64,000 nucleotides of DNA from Terasakiispira papahanaumokuakeensis (GTDB lineage: Bacteria; Pseudomonadota; Gammaproteobacteria; Pseudomonadales; Halomonadaceae), in the NCBI RefSeq assembly GCF_001709345.1, contig NZ_MDTQ01000001.1, positions 2,331,202-2,395,201 on the forward strand, in the 5' to 3' direction. Numbering within the stretch: position 1 is the stretch's first letter; every line of letters starts with the position of its first letter. Positions 1 through 7,329 of the stretch are shown piece by piece. The translations under genes and the position numbers were made by a program. A model generated the notes under the pieces. The model saw nothing but the letters and a program-made list of their open reading frames with translations, was not told where the DNA came from and did no database searches.

Positions 1-69
1 TCGGCTCACGCGCCGGTTTGGAGCCGCGAAACGGCGAAAAATCGGTCGCTGTGCAGCCGATTGTTATAT
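1..69 (-). other. attC recombination site, partial (cassette B)
   Basis: Read on the minus strand the site opens with core ATATAAC (69-63). Positions 1-12 (TCGGCT, CAC, GCG) pair with 47-49 (CGC), 51-53 (GTG) and 55-60 (AGCCGA), leaving single unpaired bases at 50 and 54. Extrahelical bases on one arm are the hallmark of the folded attC recognised by integron integrases. The closing core lies left of the window. The preceding HEPN gene stops at 70, immediately next to the site, as is usual in cassettes. Confidence 0.75.
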
Positions 70-648
70 TCATCCCACCTGACGTATCCAGTCCCGACAA
101 ATGCTCTCAATTCGTTCTATTTCAATATCGGGCAGCACACCGGTATGCATAATAATGTTCCTGGACATTTCTAAGTCAGTAAACCTCGCATTAATCCACG
201 CTTGAGACGGAAAGAGGTCAGAAAAATCATCCCAATTATTTATTATGATTTGCGCAAGATTTCCAAACATCGTATAGCCGATTGTAGTACTGGCACGCTG
301 CGTATGGTATCTATTTATCTCTTCTTGATCCTTTAACTTTTGGACTGAACCTTTAATTTTACTTGGGACGCAAGTCTCCCACCAATCTATTCCTTGGCGC
401 TCAGCTAATCGGTCCGTAATCAAATCCCTTACAGCATTTTCCAAACAAAAGAATACTGTATAGACGGACGCCATCTTATTAGCTTGATATATAATCCTTG
501 GGCTAAAATCAGACTCATCCAGTCGTTCAACAGGTATCTCATGCTGTCCTTTTCTGATGGATATCCCATCAGCTTCCATACGCTGGAAGCTGTCCTCAAG
601 TAGGATTCCGTTAAACACTAACTGCTTCAGCTCTTCTATGTTTTTCAT
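70..648 (-). CDS. Swt1-like HEPN domain protein (putative RNase toxin/defence effector)
   Basis: A 192-residue, mostly helical protein. The pattern LENAVRDLI (about 69-77), a WWE/VP segment (about 89-95), a FGNLAQII segment (128-135) and a closing RNIIMH motif (R163 to H168) resemble the Swt1-type HEPN family. R-x4-H is the catalytic signature of HEPN ribonucleases, so the protein probably cleaves RNA, although neither activity nor target can be read from sequence. The start lies 9 bp after the stop of the DUF5343-like gene, so the two are surely co-transcribed and share one integron cassette. HEPN proteins are common in toxin-antitoxin and abortive-infection systems, and that role is inferred here. 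A membership search against the HEPN clan would settle the family. Confidence 0.7.
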   Translation of the reverse strand: MKNIEELKQLVFNGILLEDSFQRMEADGISIRKGQHEIPVERLDESDFSPRIIYQANKMASVYTVFFCLENAVRDLITDRLAERQGIDWWETCVPSKIKGSVQKLKDQEEINRYHTQRASTTIGYTMFGNLAQIIINNWDDFSDLFPSQAWINARFTDLEMSRNIIMHTGVLPDIEIERIESICRDWIRQVG

Positions 649-657
649 TTTTAAAGC

Positions 658-1278
658 CTATATATTGAGGTTTTCTTTCAGGCTTTTGAATATCGCATTG
701 TATACAGAGATATCTGTTGTGGCCGGTAGATGTATCTGGATGTTGTAATGAAATCCTGGCTGACCACTTGCTACAACTGGGGGGATATCTTCACCATTCG
801 TGCCACCTTGAGGTTGAACCGGATCTTCTGGTGCTGGTTTTTCTACTGGTTTGCTAGCACTGTCAAATTTTGCCATATCACATAGCGTTTTGAACGTGGC
901 ATAGTACCTCCCAACTGCTTTCGCATCTTTGCCGGTCACACGTGACATTGCACCTTTAATCTCATCTTCAGGTGCAGAATGGATCTTTGTGTTAATGGCA
1001 TACAAATCTGAATATAAGTCCTTGATTCTGGAACCCAGTGCCGACCATCGTTTTGTGGTGTCTTTTAAGTCATCATAGTGGGCAGTTGGAGCACCGTTAT
1101 CTGTAATAAAACCTAGCCTTTTAAAAAGAGGAATTACCGCTCTATCATTTGAACTACTAAAACCTAATTGCTTGAGGAATTCATGGGAAAATTTTGGTGG
1201 CTTTGCTGCATTATGTATAGCTTCAATAATTGGCTTTATCTTATTGTTCGACACCATATAAGGATAATCGTCCGCCAT
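658..1278 (-). CDS. DUF5343-like protein, partner of the HEPN gene
   Basis: 206 residues. The N-terminal two thirds resemble the DUF5343 pattern: YPYMVS near the start, a proline before KFSHEFLKQLGF, SSNDRAVIPLFKRLGF, a GAPTAHYDDLKD stretch, then a helical segment ending in a conserved phenylalanine/leucine region. A proline-rich linker (about 145-165) leads to a short beta-like tail (FHYNIQIHLP). DUF5343 has no established biochemical function that I know of. The first part looks like a winged-helix DNA-binding fold. It is the first gene of the two-gene cassette, preceded by a good ribosome-binding site (AGGAG) about 8 bp before the ATG. It could be a regulator or antitoxin for the HEPN protein, or a sensor in the same system (inference). 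Confidence 0.65.
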   Translation of the reverse strand: MADDYPYMVSNNKIKPIIEAIHNAAKPPKFSHEFLKQLGFSSSNDRAVIPLFKRLGFITDNGAPTAHYDDLKDTTKRWSALGSRIKDLYSDLYAINTKIHSAPEDEIKGAMSRVTGKDAKAVGRYYATFKTLCDMAKFDSASKPVEKPAPEDPVQPQGGTNGEDIPPVVASGQPGFHYNIQIHLPATTDISVYNAIFKSLKENLNI

Positions 1279-1301
1279 ATTACTCTCCTATAATTTCGTC
1301 A

Positions 1302-1356
1302 ATATAACGCCTCATTCAGGTGCGCCGTAGGCGTCACTTGGAATGACTTGTTAAAT
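1302..1356 (-). other. attC recombination site (cassette A)
   Basis: A complete 55-bp site. In the reading direction the cores are ATTTAAC (1356-1350) and GTTATAT (1308-1302). CATTC (1313-1317) pairs with GAATG (1341-1345), AGGTG (1318-1322) with 1335-1339 (one wobble), and CGC (1323-1325) with GCG (1331-1333). Bases 1334 and 1340 are extrahelical, on the same arm as in the other attC. The stop codon of the upstream gene (1351-1353) lies inside the first core. GTTATAT departs from the strict GTTRRRY consensus at one base. Confidence 0.8.
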
Positions 1357-2208
1357 TGATTTTTCAATTGCTCTTCTATAGACATGAGCCCCTTTCGTAG
1401 TTAACTCACCATCAATAATCAATCCATGATGTTCCATAAATAGTAAATCTTGGTCATCTAACAATCTTTCTTCTTTCATTTGCTTAAAGAGTCGATTTAA
1501 CACCCGTGTTGGAGCATCGATATATTTTGATGAAAACCTTCCTTCTATTTTTTCAGATAAATAATTGATAAAAGATCCACTTACATCCTCAATATTACTC
1601 TCAGCACTGTTAATTCTTCTCTGCAATCGTCGGAGTTCGATCTTAGATCTATCTAATTCTAGACTGCTTTTTTGTAGCCTTTTTATTACCTCTTCTTTTT
1701 CATGGTCTGCAACTTTCGCTTTCTCCATTAGATCCAAAATTATCTTATCCCTTTCTTTCTCTTGCTCCTTTATATGTTTTTCTTCTTTCTTTTCTTCTTC
1801 TTTTGCCTGTTTTACATCAAATGGTATTTTGTCGAATTTTTCACGAAGACCAGTATAGCCTTCATCTATATGTTTTAGTTTTTCTCCAAAGCCAGACTCA
1901 ATTCTTCCTAAAATTTCTGACATTTCTTTTGTGAACTTATAGGAGTTGTCATAGAAGCGGTTCGAGGTTTCAGTCGCCTTAAAATAAAATGCAGCTGAGA
2001 GCGCAATCGCAAAAAATGCTAAAAGTACTGACAGCAAATCGGTGAAACTGAATGATTCGAGACTAATTTTTATTTCAGAATTTATTAACTTCCAAGTAAC
2101 TACAACAAGCAATGCAACTAGTATTACATCACGAATGTTACCTAATGTAAGGAAGCCCCCTTTCCACAACCTAGGTATAGCATTATCTTTTTCATCCGAC
2201 TTTCTCAC
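1351..2208 (-). CDS. Membrane-anchored coiled-coil protein of unknown function (integron cassette)
   Basis: I do not recognise a named family. The 285-residue protein has two hydrophobic helices (about 22-42 and 57-77) and a conserved-looking juxtamembrane region (FKATETSNRFYDNSYKF). A long, highly charged coiled coil follows (about 125-205, rich in K and E), then a globular C-terminus (about 215-285). The N-terminus and the coiled coil should lie on the same, probably cytoplasmic, side. It is the only ORF of its cassette, with AGGAG about 5 bp before the ATG. The coding sequence is AT-rich relative to the chromosome. Two membrane helices plus a coiled coil are seen in many membrane-associated defence and stress proteins, but a function cannot be assigned. 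Confidence 0.7.
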   Translation of the reverse strand: MRKSDEKDNAIPRLWKGGFLTLGNIRDVILVALLVVVTWKLINSEIKISLESFSFTDLLSVLLAFFAIALSAAFYFKATETSNRFYDNSYKFTKEMSEILGRIESGFGEKLKHIDEGYTGLREKFDKIPFDVKQAKEEEKKEEKHIKEQEKERDKIILDLMEKAKVADHEKEEVIKRLQKSSLELDRSKIELRRLQRRINSAESNIEDVSGSFINYLSEKIEGRFSSKYIDAPTRVLNRLFKQMKEERLLDDQDLLFMEHHGLIIDGELTTKGAHVYRRAIEKSI

Positions 2209-2229
2209 ATACTCTCCTTATCAATTTAA

Positions 2230-2357
2230 CATCTATGGACGCCCCGTTTTGTGCAAGCAAAGTCTTCATGACATCAAGGTATTGCAGCCATCTATCCGGA
2301 TTTTACGAGGTATAAACCCCTATCCCTGATGAATTCCGCAAACTGGGGGCTCATCAT
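2230..2357 (-). pseudogene. Possible gene remnant cut off at the cassette boundary
   Basis: On the minus strand, an ATGATG at 2357 opens a 21-codon frame ending at 2292 (begins MMSPQFAEF). A one-base-shifted frame then reads protein-like residues (WLQYLDVMKTLLAQNGA) up to the G of the cassette junction at 2230. The two pieces look like one reading frame with a frameshift, and the cassette begins exactly where it stops making sense. It may be the recipient gene or a decayed earlier cassette. No family recognised. Confidence 0.25.
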
Positions 2358-2838
2358 TTTAACGTTCTCTATTGCGAACGATGTTAGTCACAGCCTTATC
2401 CAGTCCCGGTTCTACCTGTTTGTCATCCACTCACTTTGCCTACGCAAACCTAAGCATGGCGTCTAATCGTTTTATATTACAGCCGGTTCCATGTATCGCT
2501 GAACTTTATTCATTTTAATACTGCACATGCATGCTTTTCTCAAGCGACAACAGCCCAAAAAAAATCTGAAACCTATTGAATTAGAGAATTTTTACATACC
2601 CCTAACCATTATTTCTTGTCAAAAGGGCGCATGCGCGTTTGCATAAAAGACTCTGCTCAGTATCGTGCAAAGACACATCAACAATAGGTTAATATTGAAA
2701 CATTTGGTGCGGTGATGCTAGTGAAAATAGACCATTTATTGATATGTATTAAGGCACTAAAAACAGGTAAATAACTATATCAATAGATCAATATACTGAC
2801 GCGATAAATGTGAGGGCTACGGTGGGTTTTGGTGGTTA
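2358..2838. other. Gene-free AT-rich stretch
   Basis: About 480 bp with no convincing ORF, RNA gene or integrase remnant. It is AT-rich, especially 2540-2800, like the cassette region and unlike the genes to the right. I see no clear promoter or repeat. It may mark the edge of acquired DNA. Confidence 0.4.
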
Positions 2839-2860
2839 AAGCCCAGCGTTTGCTGGGCTT
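2839..2860 (-). terminator. Stem-loop after the exporter gene
   Basis: AAGCCCAGC (2839-2847) pairs with GCTGGGCTT (2852-2860) around a 4-base loop. On the minus strand it is followed by a short T run. It lies 49 bp beyond the stop of the exporter gene and is probably its terminator. Confidence 0.6.
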
Positions 2861-2908
2861 GTTGTGTTCGAGGGCGGTATGGTCAGTTTAATGAGCCGCA
2901 GGGATATA

Positions 2909-4594
2909 TCAGTTAGGCGTCAAGACGGTGTTGTATATATCCTCGGTGATGCCTTGGCGTTGTGTGCCGGTCAGTTCGGTGAGTTGGCCAGCATCCATTT
3001 TGACGATACGGTCGGCTTGGTCAAAGTAGTGGTCATCGTGCGTGATCGCTAACAATGTGTGCCCTTGGGTTTTCAATAAGGGGATGAGTTCACGGTAAAA
3101 CACGCGTCTGAAGGCGGGGTCTTGATCTGCGGCCCATTCATCTAATAATAGGATGTCCCGTTGTTCTAATAAGCTCAGTAATAACGCTAGCCGTTTGCGC
3201 TGGCCTTGGGAGTAACGGGTGTGTGATAGCCGATGGGCTTCAATTTCGGCTTTATGCGCCATTTGCAAGCGCGTTAGCCAGTAACTGACTCGTTCAGGGT
3301 TTGCAGATTGGCCTTGGGCTTCGAGGAGTTGGTCAAAGAGGTAGAAGTCGGTGAAGACGGCCGAGAAAAGCGCACGATAGAGGTCGACCCCAAGGGTATG
3401 CACTGGCCGCCCATCGATTAGGATTTCTCCGCTTTGCGGTTGATAAAGCCCGGTGAGTAAGCGGGCAAAGGTCGATTTGCCGCTGCCATTGCCACCAATC
3501 ATGAAAATGATATCGCCACGCTGGAGGGTGAAGTCAATGGGGCCGACATCAAACCCGGCTTCGCCTTGCGCCCCGGTATAGTGATAATGCACTTGCGACA
3601 ATGTGAGTGTTTGCCACTCCCCTAATCCACTGGCCTGTGATGGGTCGCCGCTGGATTGCACAAAATGAGGTTGGTAAGGCGCCAGTGCTAAACGGTCCAG
3701 TTTATTCAATGAGACTCGCGCCGAGATCATGGCCGGTAAGGCGGCGACGGCCGAGACTAATGGTGTTCTCATAAATAAGATGGTGAGTGCATAGGTGGCC
3801 GCCACGGCAGTATCGGCCCAGCCTAGGCCACGCGCGAGGTAAAACGCCAAGCCGATGGTACCCAGTACCATAATATTGGCCCAGTTACTGGCAATGCTGT
3901 GATAGCGGTCAGCCCGTGTGACATGGTGGCGATAGGTCGCCGCGCTGGGGTCAAATGTTTCGTCATAGTAATGGCGTGCACGATCACGATTCAGCGCCAG
4001 CTCTTTACGCCCTTCAATGGCCGCTTGGTAGTCTTGATAGAGTCGGTCTTCTGATTCGCGCAAGCATTGCAGGTGATGGTTCAAGCGCATCACGAGTATC
4101 CAGCCCACTGCCAGTGTGAATACCATCCAAAGTAGCGTCATGCCAAACAGAGGGAGTGAAAGCCAGGCTAAATATGCCATGGCCGCAATGCTTAAGACAC
4201 CGCCATACATCAGCTCCGGCAGGTGGACAAAGGCTAGAGTGATATTGCGGATGTCGCTGGATAAACTGGCCAGGATATTGGCGCCGCCGATTTGCTCCAG
4301 GCGTTCAATATCCGTATCGAGGACGCGTTTCACTAGGCGCCGACGCAGGCCATACACAAAGCGATGCCCCAGTGCCGTGAGTGCCAGTTGGGCCCCTGAT
4401 GCCATCACTAATAACACCAGCAATAATCCGACAAATTGCCAGAGCACGCCTTCAAGCGAGACATCAGGCGCTAGCATGCGCTCACTGATGAAGGCCATCA
4501 CGCCGACACTGAGCAAGGCACTTAAAATACTGAGTAATAAAGCCCCCACCAGGGCTTGTGGGTGATCACTGAAAATCAGTCGAATCAATCGCAT
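2909..4594 (-). CDS. ABC exporter, PvdE/YojI-like (fused membrane and ATPase domains)
   Basis: A 561-residue half-transporter. Six hydrophobic segments occupy about 1-290 and the nucleotide-binding domain about 330-545. Walker A is GGNGSGKST (367-375) and Walker B ILLLDE (481-486). The signature is YSQGQ (461-465), not LSGGQ; such variants occur in the cyclic-peptide/siderophore exporter branch (PvdE, SyrD, YojI). It lies 15 bp downstream of a PvdS-like sigma factor gene carrying a Fur box, so it probably exports a siderophore precursor or peptide across the inner membrane under iron limitation (inference). No synthetase or receptor gene lies next to it in the window. Confidence 0.8.
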   Translation of the reverse strand: MRLIRLIFSDHPQALVGALLLSILSALLSVGVMAFISERMLAPDVSLEGVLWQFVGLLLVLLVMASGAQLALTALGHRFVYGLRRRLVKRVLDTDIERLEQIGGANILASLSSDIRNITLAFVHLPELMYGGVLSIAAMAYLAWLSLPLFGMTLLWMVFTLAVGWILVMRLNHHLQCLRESEDRLYQDYQAAIEGRKELALNRDRARHYYDETFDPSAATYRHHVTRADRYHSIASNWANIMVLGTIGLAFYLARGLGWADTAVAATYALTILFMRTPLVSAVAALPAMISARVSLNKLDRLALAPYQPHFVQSSGDPSQASGLGEWQTLTLSQVHYHYTGAQGEAGFDVGPIDFTLQRGDIIFMIGGNGSGKSTFARLLTGLYQPQSGEILIDGRPVHTLGVDLYRALFSAVFTDFYLFDQLLEAQGQSANPERVSYWLTRLQMAHKAEIEAHRLSHTRYSQGQRKRLALLLSLLEQRDILLLDEWAADQDPAFRRVFYRELIPLLKTQGHTLLAITHDDHYFDQADRIVKMDAGQLTELTGTQRQGITEDIYNTVLTPN

Positions 4595-4609
4595 GGCGCG
4601 TTTCCTTGA

Positions 4610-5203
4610 CTATCCCTGAGATGACTGACCACGAGCACGATTCACCGGCAGCTGTAATCGCTGACGACAGTGAGCCAAAGTATCACGCAGTATGAAGTTA
4701 ACGAGGGTCGGTGAAACCCCCAAGCATTGGGCTACATCGCGTTGTGTGCGGCCTTCCAGGCGAATCAAGATTAGAACGCGGCGCATTCGGGTGGGTAGCT
4801 CAGACAGGGCCATGACCAGTTGGCGCAGCATATCCATGCCTAATGTTTCTTCCTCGGGGGAGCTGCCAGCAGGCACGGTATCCATCTCGATACTGAGTTG
4901 CTGTTGCAGATAACGCTGTTCTAACGATTGGCGGCGAAGCCGATCTAATGCCAAATTCCGGACAATTCGAAATAAAAACCGTTGGGGCTCACGCACATTG
5001 TCACCGAGACGTTGCTCCCAAATTTTAAGAAATGCATCTTGCACCACTTCTTCGGCCTGCGCTCGGGACCCTAACAATCGTTCAGCGCAATCAATTAAAG
5101 CACGCTCATGTTGTTGGTAAAGCATTAACCATTGCTGTGTCGACACCGTATCCGATGTCGGTACGAATGAAGCATCCTTCTGGGCTATCGCATGCTGTGT
5201 CAT
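4610..5203 (-). CDS. ECF sigma factor of the PvdS/FecI iron-starvation type
   Basis: 197 residues. Sigma region 2 lies about 30-95 (YQQHERALIDCAERLLG, QDAFLKIWE, FLFRIVRNLALDRLRR) and region 4 about 125-180. The region-4 helix contains SPTLVNFILRDTLAHCR, closely resembling PvdS-family sigma factors that direct siderophore genes. AGGA precedes the ATG by about 8 bp. It heads an operon with the exporter. A Fur box lies about 85 bp upstream, so Fur with iron probably represses it and iron starvation releases it. No anti-sigma (FecR-like) gene is adjacent, which fits the PvdS subgroup, whose regulators are encoded elsewhere. The exact target regulon is unknown. Confidence 0.85.
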   Translation of the reverse strand: MTQHAIAQKDASFVPTSDTVSTQQWLMLYQQHERALIDCAERLLGSRAQAEEVVQDAFLKIWEQRLGDNVREPQRFLFRIVRNLALDRLRRQSLEQRYLQQQLSIEMDTVPAGSSPEEETLGMDMLRQLVMALSELPTRMRRVLILIRLEGRTQRDVAQCLGVSPTLVNFILRDTLAHCRQRLQLPVNRARGQSSQG

Positions 5204-5286
5204 GAGAAGTCCTATTGGCTGTCATCTGTCCATAGATTGAGTATCCGAATATTTCATTGATACACATCAAGCGCACACACCATATA

Positions 5287-5305
5287 AAGAATGATTATTA
5301 TTTTC
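5287..5305 (-). promoter_or_regulatory. Fur box
   Basis: The minus strand reads GAAAATAATAATCATTCTT, matching 15 of 19 positions of the classic Fur consensus GATAATGATAATCATTATC. It sits upstream of the sigma factor gene and is oriented for its promoter. Confidence 0.7.
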
Positions 5306-5380
5306 AAATGTCTTTTTTTCGTATCAATCTTTTAAAAGACGCTTCACTGACCATGCCCTCTATTTTCTGGCGCATAAAAA

Positions 5381-5410
5381 AACCGCCGGATACCGAAGTA
5401 TCAGGCGGTT
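5381..5410 (-). terminator. Intrinsic terminator of ung
   Basis: AACCGCC (5381-5387) pairs with GGCGGTT (5404-5410), with further pairing inside. On the minus strand the stem runs into a T tract (5382-5375). It lies 45 bp past the ung stop. Confidence 0.8.
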
Positions 5411-5454
5411 CATATCAGCCGATTGATCGTCGCCCGATCACGGGCGATTCAACA

Positions 5455-6156
5455 TTACTGACAATCAGGCGGCGGGGTCATGGGCAGTTGCCAATCAATC
5501 ATATCTCGCCCTTGTTGCTGCAAAAAGGCGTTGGCCTGGGAGAAGTGGCGCTGGCCAAAAAAGCCTCGGTGAGCTGAGAGCGGAGAAGGATGAGGCGATT
5601 TCAATACACAGTGTCGACGGGTGTCGACAAAGCTGGCTTTACGCTGGGCGTGGCTGCCCCATAACAGGAAGACGCAGGTCGGCGCATGCTGGTTGACGAC
5701 TTCAATCGCTTTGTCGGTAAAGGTTTCCCAGCCTTGCTTTTGATGCGAAGCCGCTTGGCCTTGCTCGACCGTCAACACACTGTTTAATAATAAAACACCT
5801 TGTCGTGCCCAATGCGTTAAGCAGCCATGTGCAGGCGGCTGAAACCCCACATCTTGTTGCAATTCTTGATAGATATTGCGCAACGAGGGCGGTATCGCGA
5901 CCCCCGCCCGCACTGAGAAGCAAAGCCCATGCGCTTGGCCCGGCCCGTGATAAGGATCTTGCCCTAATATCACGACCCGGACTTGATCTAAGGGGGTCAG
6001 CTGAAAGGCATTAAACCAGTGGCTGGAATGCGGAAAAATGACTTTATGCTGGTCTTTTTCCTGCTTTAGAAAGCCTCTGAGTTGTTGCATATAAGGCTTT
6101 TCAAACTCTCCGCCCAGGTAGGGCCACCAGCTCTCAGGTAATGGCTGATTCAGCAT
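5455..6156 (-). CDS. ung: Uracil-DNA glycosylase, family 1
   Basis: Removes uracil from DNA to start base-excision repair. 233 residues, the usual length. The water-activating motif GQDPYHG lies at about 65-71 and the DNA-intercalating motif [13 protein letters not shown] near 187-199. AAGGAG lies about 10 bp before the ATG. It is followed by its own terminator. The gene lies 49 bp after gpt on the same strand and may be co-transcribed with the purine salvage genes. Confidence 0.97.
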   Translation of the reverse strand: MLNQPLPESWWPYLGGEFEKPYMQQLRGFLKQEKDQHKVIFPHSSHWFNAFQLTPLDQVRVVILGQDPYHGPGQAHGLCFSVRAGVAIPPSLRNIYQELQQDVGFQPPAHGCLTHWARQGVLLLNSVLTVEQGQAASHQKQGWETFTDKAIEVVNQHAPTCVFLLWGSHAQRKASFVDTRRHCVLKSPHPSPLSAHRGFFGQRHFSQANAFLQQQGRDMIDWQLPMTPPPDCQ

Positions 6157-6205
6157 CCTCAGCGTACTCCTTGATGCTCATTGAACGGTCAGTCTTTTGG
6201 AGCGA

Positions 6206-6697
6206 TCAGTCTTTATTGAACTGGTCAACCAAGGGCTCGACGTAGCTCACGCCCATATCCCAAGGAAACTGAATCCAAGTGTCTTGATCGACCTCGGTAA
6301 TACACTCGTCGACTAACGGACGCCCTTCAGGTTTGGCATAAATGGTGACGAAACACGCCTTCGGGAGCAACTCACGGACAGCACGTGCCGTTTTCCCGGT
6401 ATCCACCAAGTCATCAACCAGTAAATACCCTTCACCATCACCGACGACGGGGTCAAAGGGTTTAATAATATTCAACTGACCTTGGTTCATGTGATCGTAA
6501 CTGGTCACGCTGATGGTATCGATCCAACGCACATTCAGTTCACGGGCAATCAACCCGGCAGGAATTAACCCACCCCGCGTGATGGCGATAATGCCTTTAA
6601 ATTCTCTTGGATATAAGCGAGCACAAAGATCACGAGTATCTCGGTGAATTTGATCCCAAGTGATCGAAAAATCTTTGCGGTAGCGGTTAGCGCTCAT
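6206..6697 (-). CDS. gpt: Xanthine-guanine phosphoribosyltransferase
   Basis: Transfers ribose phosphate from PRPP to guanine, xanthine and more weakly hypoxanthine. 163 residues, close to the enterobacterial enzyme. The PRPP-binding motif is LLVDDLVDTGKT (about 91-102), and ITRGGLIPAG (about 39-48) is the conserved upstream loop. A C-terminal WIQFPWD segment matches the family. It follows apt with a 78-bp gap, in a purine-salvage run with apt and an NCS2 permease. Confidence 0.93.
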   Translation of the reverse strand: MSANRYRKDFSITWDQIHRDTRDLCARLYPREFKGIIAITRGGLIPAGLIARELNVRWIDTISVTSYDHMNQGQLNIIKPFDPVVGDGEGYLLVDDLVDTGKTARAVRELLPKACFVTIYAKPEGRPLVDECITEVDQDTWIQFPWDMGVSYVEPLVDQFNKD

Positions 6698-6775
6698 TGG
6701 TGTTATCCCAGGCTAGCAGTTGATCAGGACATAAAATAGTGTGCGACGATACACTCAAAACAAGCATCTCGCCAT

Positions 6776-7327
6776 TTATTCAGACTCAGTAAATTCACAA
6801 ACACTGAAAACGCTAAAGCCAGCATTTTGAATGAGTTTAGAGCCACCCAGCTCAGGCAAATCGATGATGGCGACGCATTCCACCACTTCACCACCGGCAC
6901 GACGAATCAGATTAGCCGCTGCGATCATGGTGCCACCGGTGGCAATCAAATCATCCACCAACAGCACACGACTGCCGGGGGCGAATGCGTCTGCATTCAA
7001 TTCAACCGTCGCTTCGCCATATTCCAGCTTGTAGGTTTCGCTTAATGTTTTGAATGGCAATTTCCCTTTTTTCCGCACTGGGACAAAACTGCAATTCAAT
7101 TCATAAGCCAGTGGCGAACCAATAATAAAGCCTCGCGCATCAACAGCCGCCACCGCATCAATCTGGACATCATGATATTGGTGGACAAAGGCGTCGATCA
7201 GCTTGCGAAAGGCGGATCGGTCTTGCATCAGCGGGGTAATATCACGGAAATTAACCCCCGCTTCTGGCCAATCACGCACGGTACGGATCACCGACTTTAA
7301 CTGTGCGCTATAAGGGCTCTTGGACAT
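6776..7327 (-). CDS. apt: Adenine phosphoribosyltransferase
   Basis: Converts adenine and PRPP to AMP. 183 residues. The family start ([20 protein letters not shown]), the substrate segment [15 protein letters not shown] and the PRPP motif [13 protein letters not shown] (about 122-134) are all intact. The ATG lies 2 bp after the stop of the purine permease gene, so uptake and salvage are translationally linked. Confidence 0.96.
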   Translation of the reverse strand: MSKSPYSAQLKSVIRTVRDWPEAGVNFRDITPLMQDRSAFRKLIDAFVHQYHDVQIDAVAAVDARGFIIGSPLAYELNCSFVPVRKKGKLPFKTLSETYKLEYGEATVELNADAFAPGSRVLLVDDLIATGGTMIAAANLIRRAGGEVVECVAIIDLPELGGSKLIQNAGFSVFSVCEFTESE

Positions 7328-7329
7328 GC

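Larger units (their letters stand above)
1..2230 (-). mobile_element. Two integron gene cassettes in tandem (second one truncated by window start)
   Basis: Two cassette units read leftwards. Cassette A spans 1308-2229 and carries one ORF. Cassette B begins at 1307, carries two ORFs and ends beyond position 1. Each cassette starts with the TTRRRY-type hexamer expected after integrase cleavage (TTAAAT at 2229-2224, TTATAT at 1307-1302). Each hexamer, preceded by G, is the exact reverse complement of the other core of its own attC (ATTTAAC at 1356-1350, ATATAAC at 69-63). This is the match expected of a circular cassette. Short ribosome-binding leaders and single attC sites after the ORFs also fit. 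No integrase or attI is seen, so this is a chromosomal array fragment or cassettes placed at a secondary site. The DNA is visibly AT-richer than the genes from 2.9 kb on. Confidence 0.8.

Noticed and set aside
2341-2860. Integron integrase or attI to the right of the cassettes
   Set aside because: No ORF of suitable length and no integrase-like residues on either strand.
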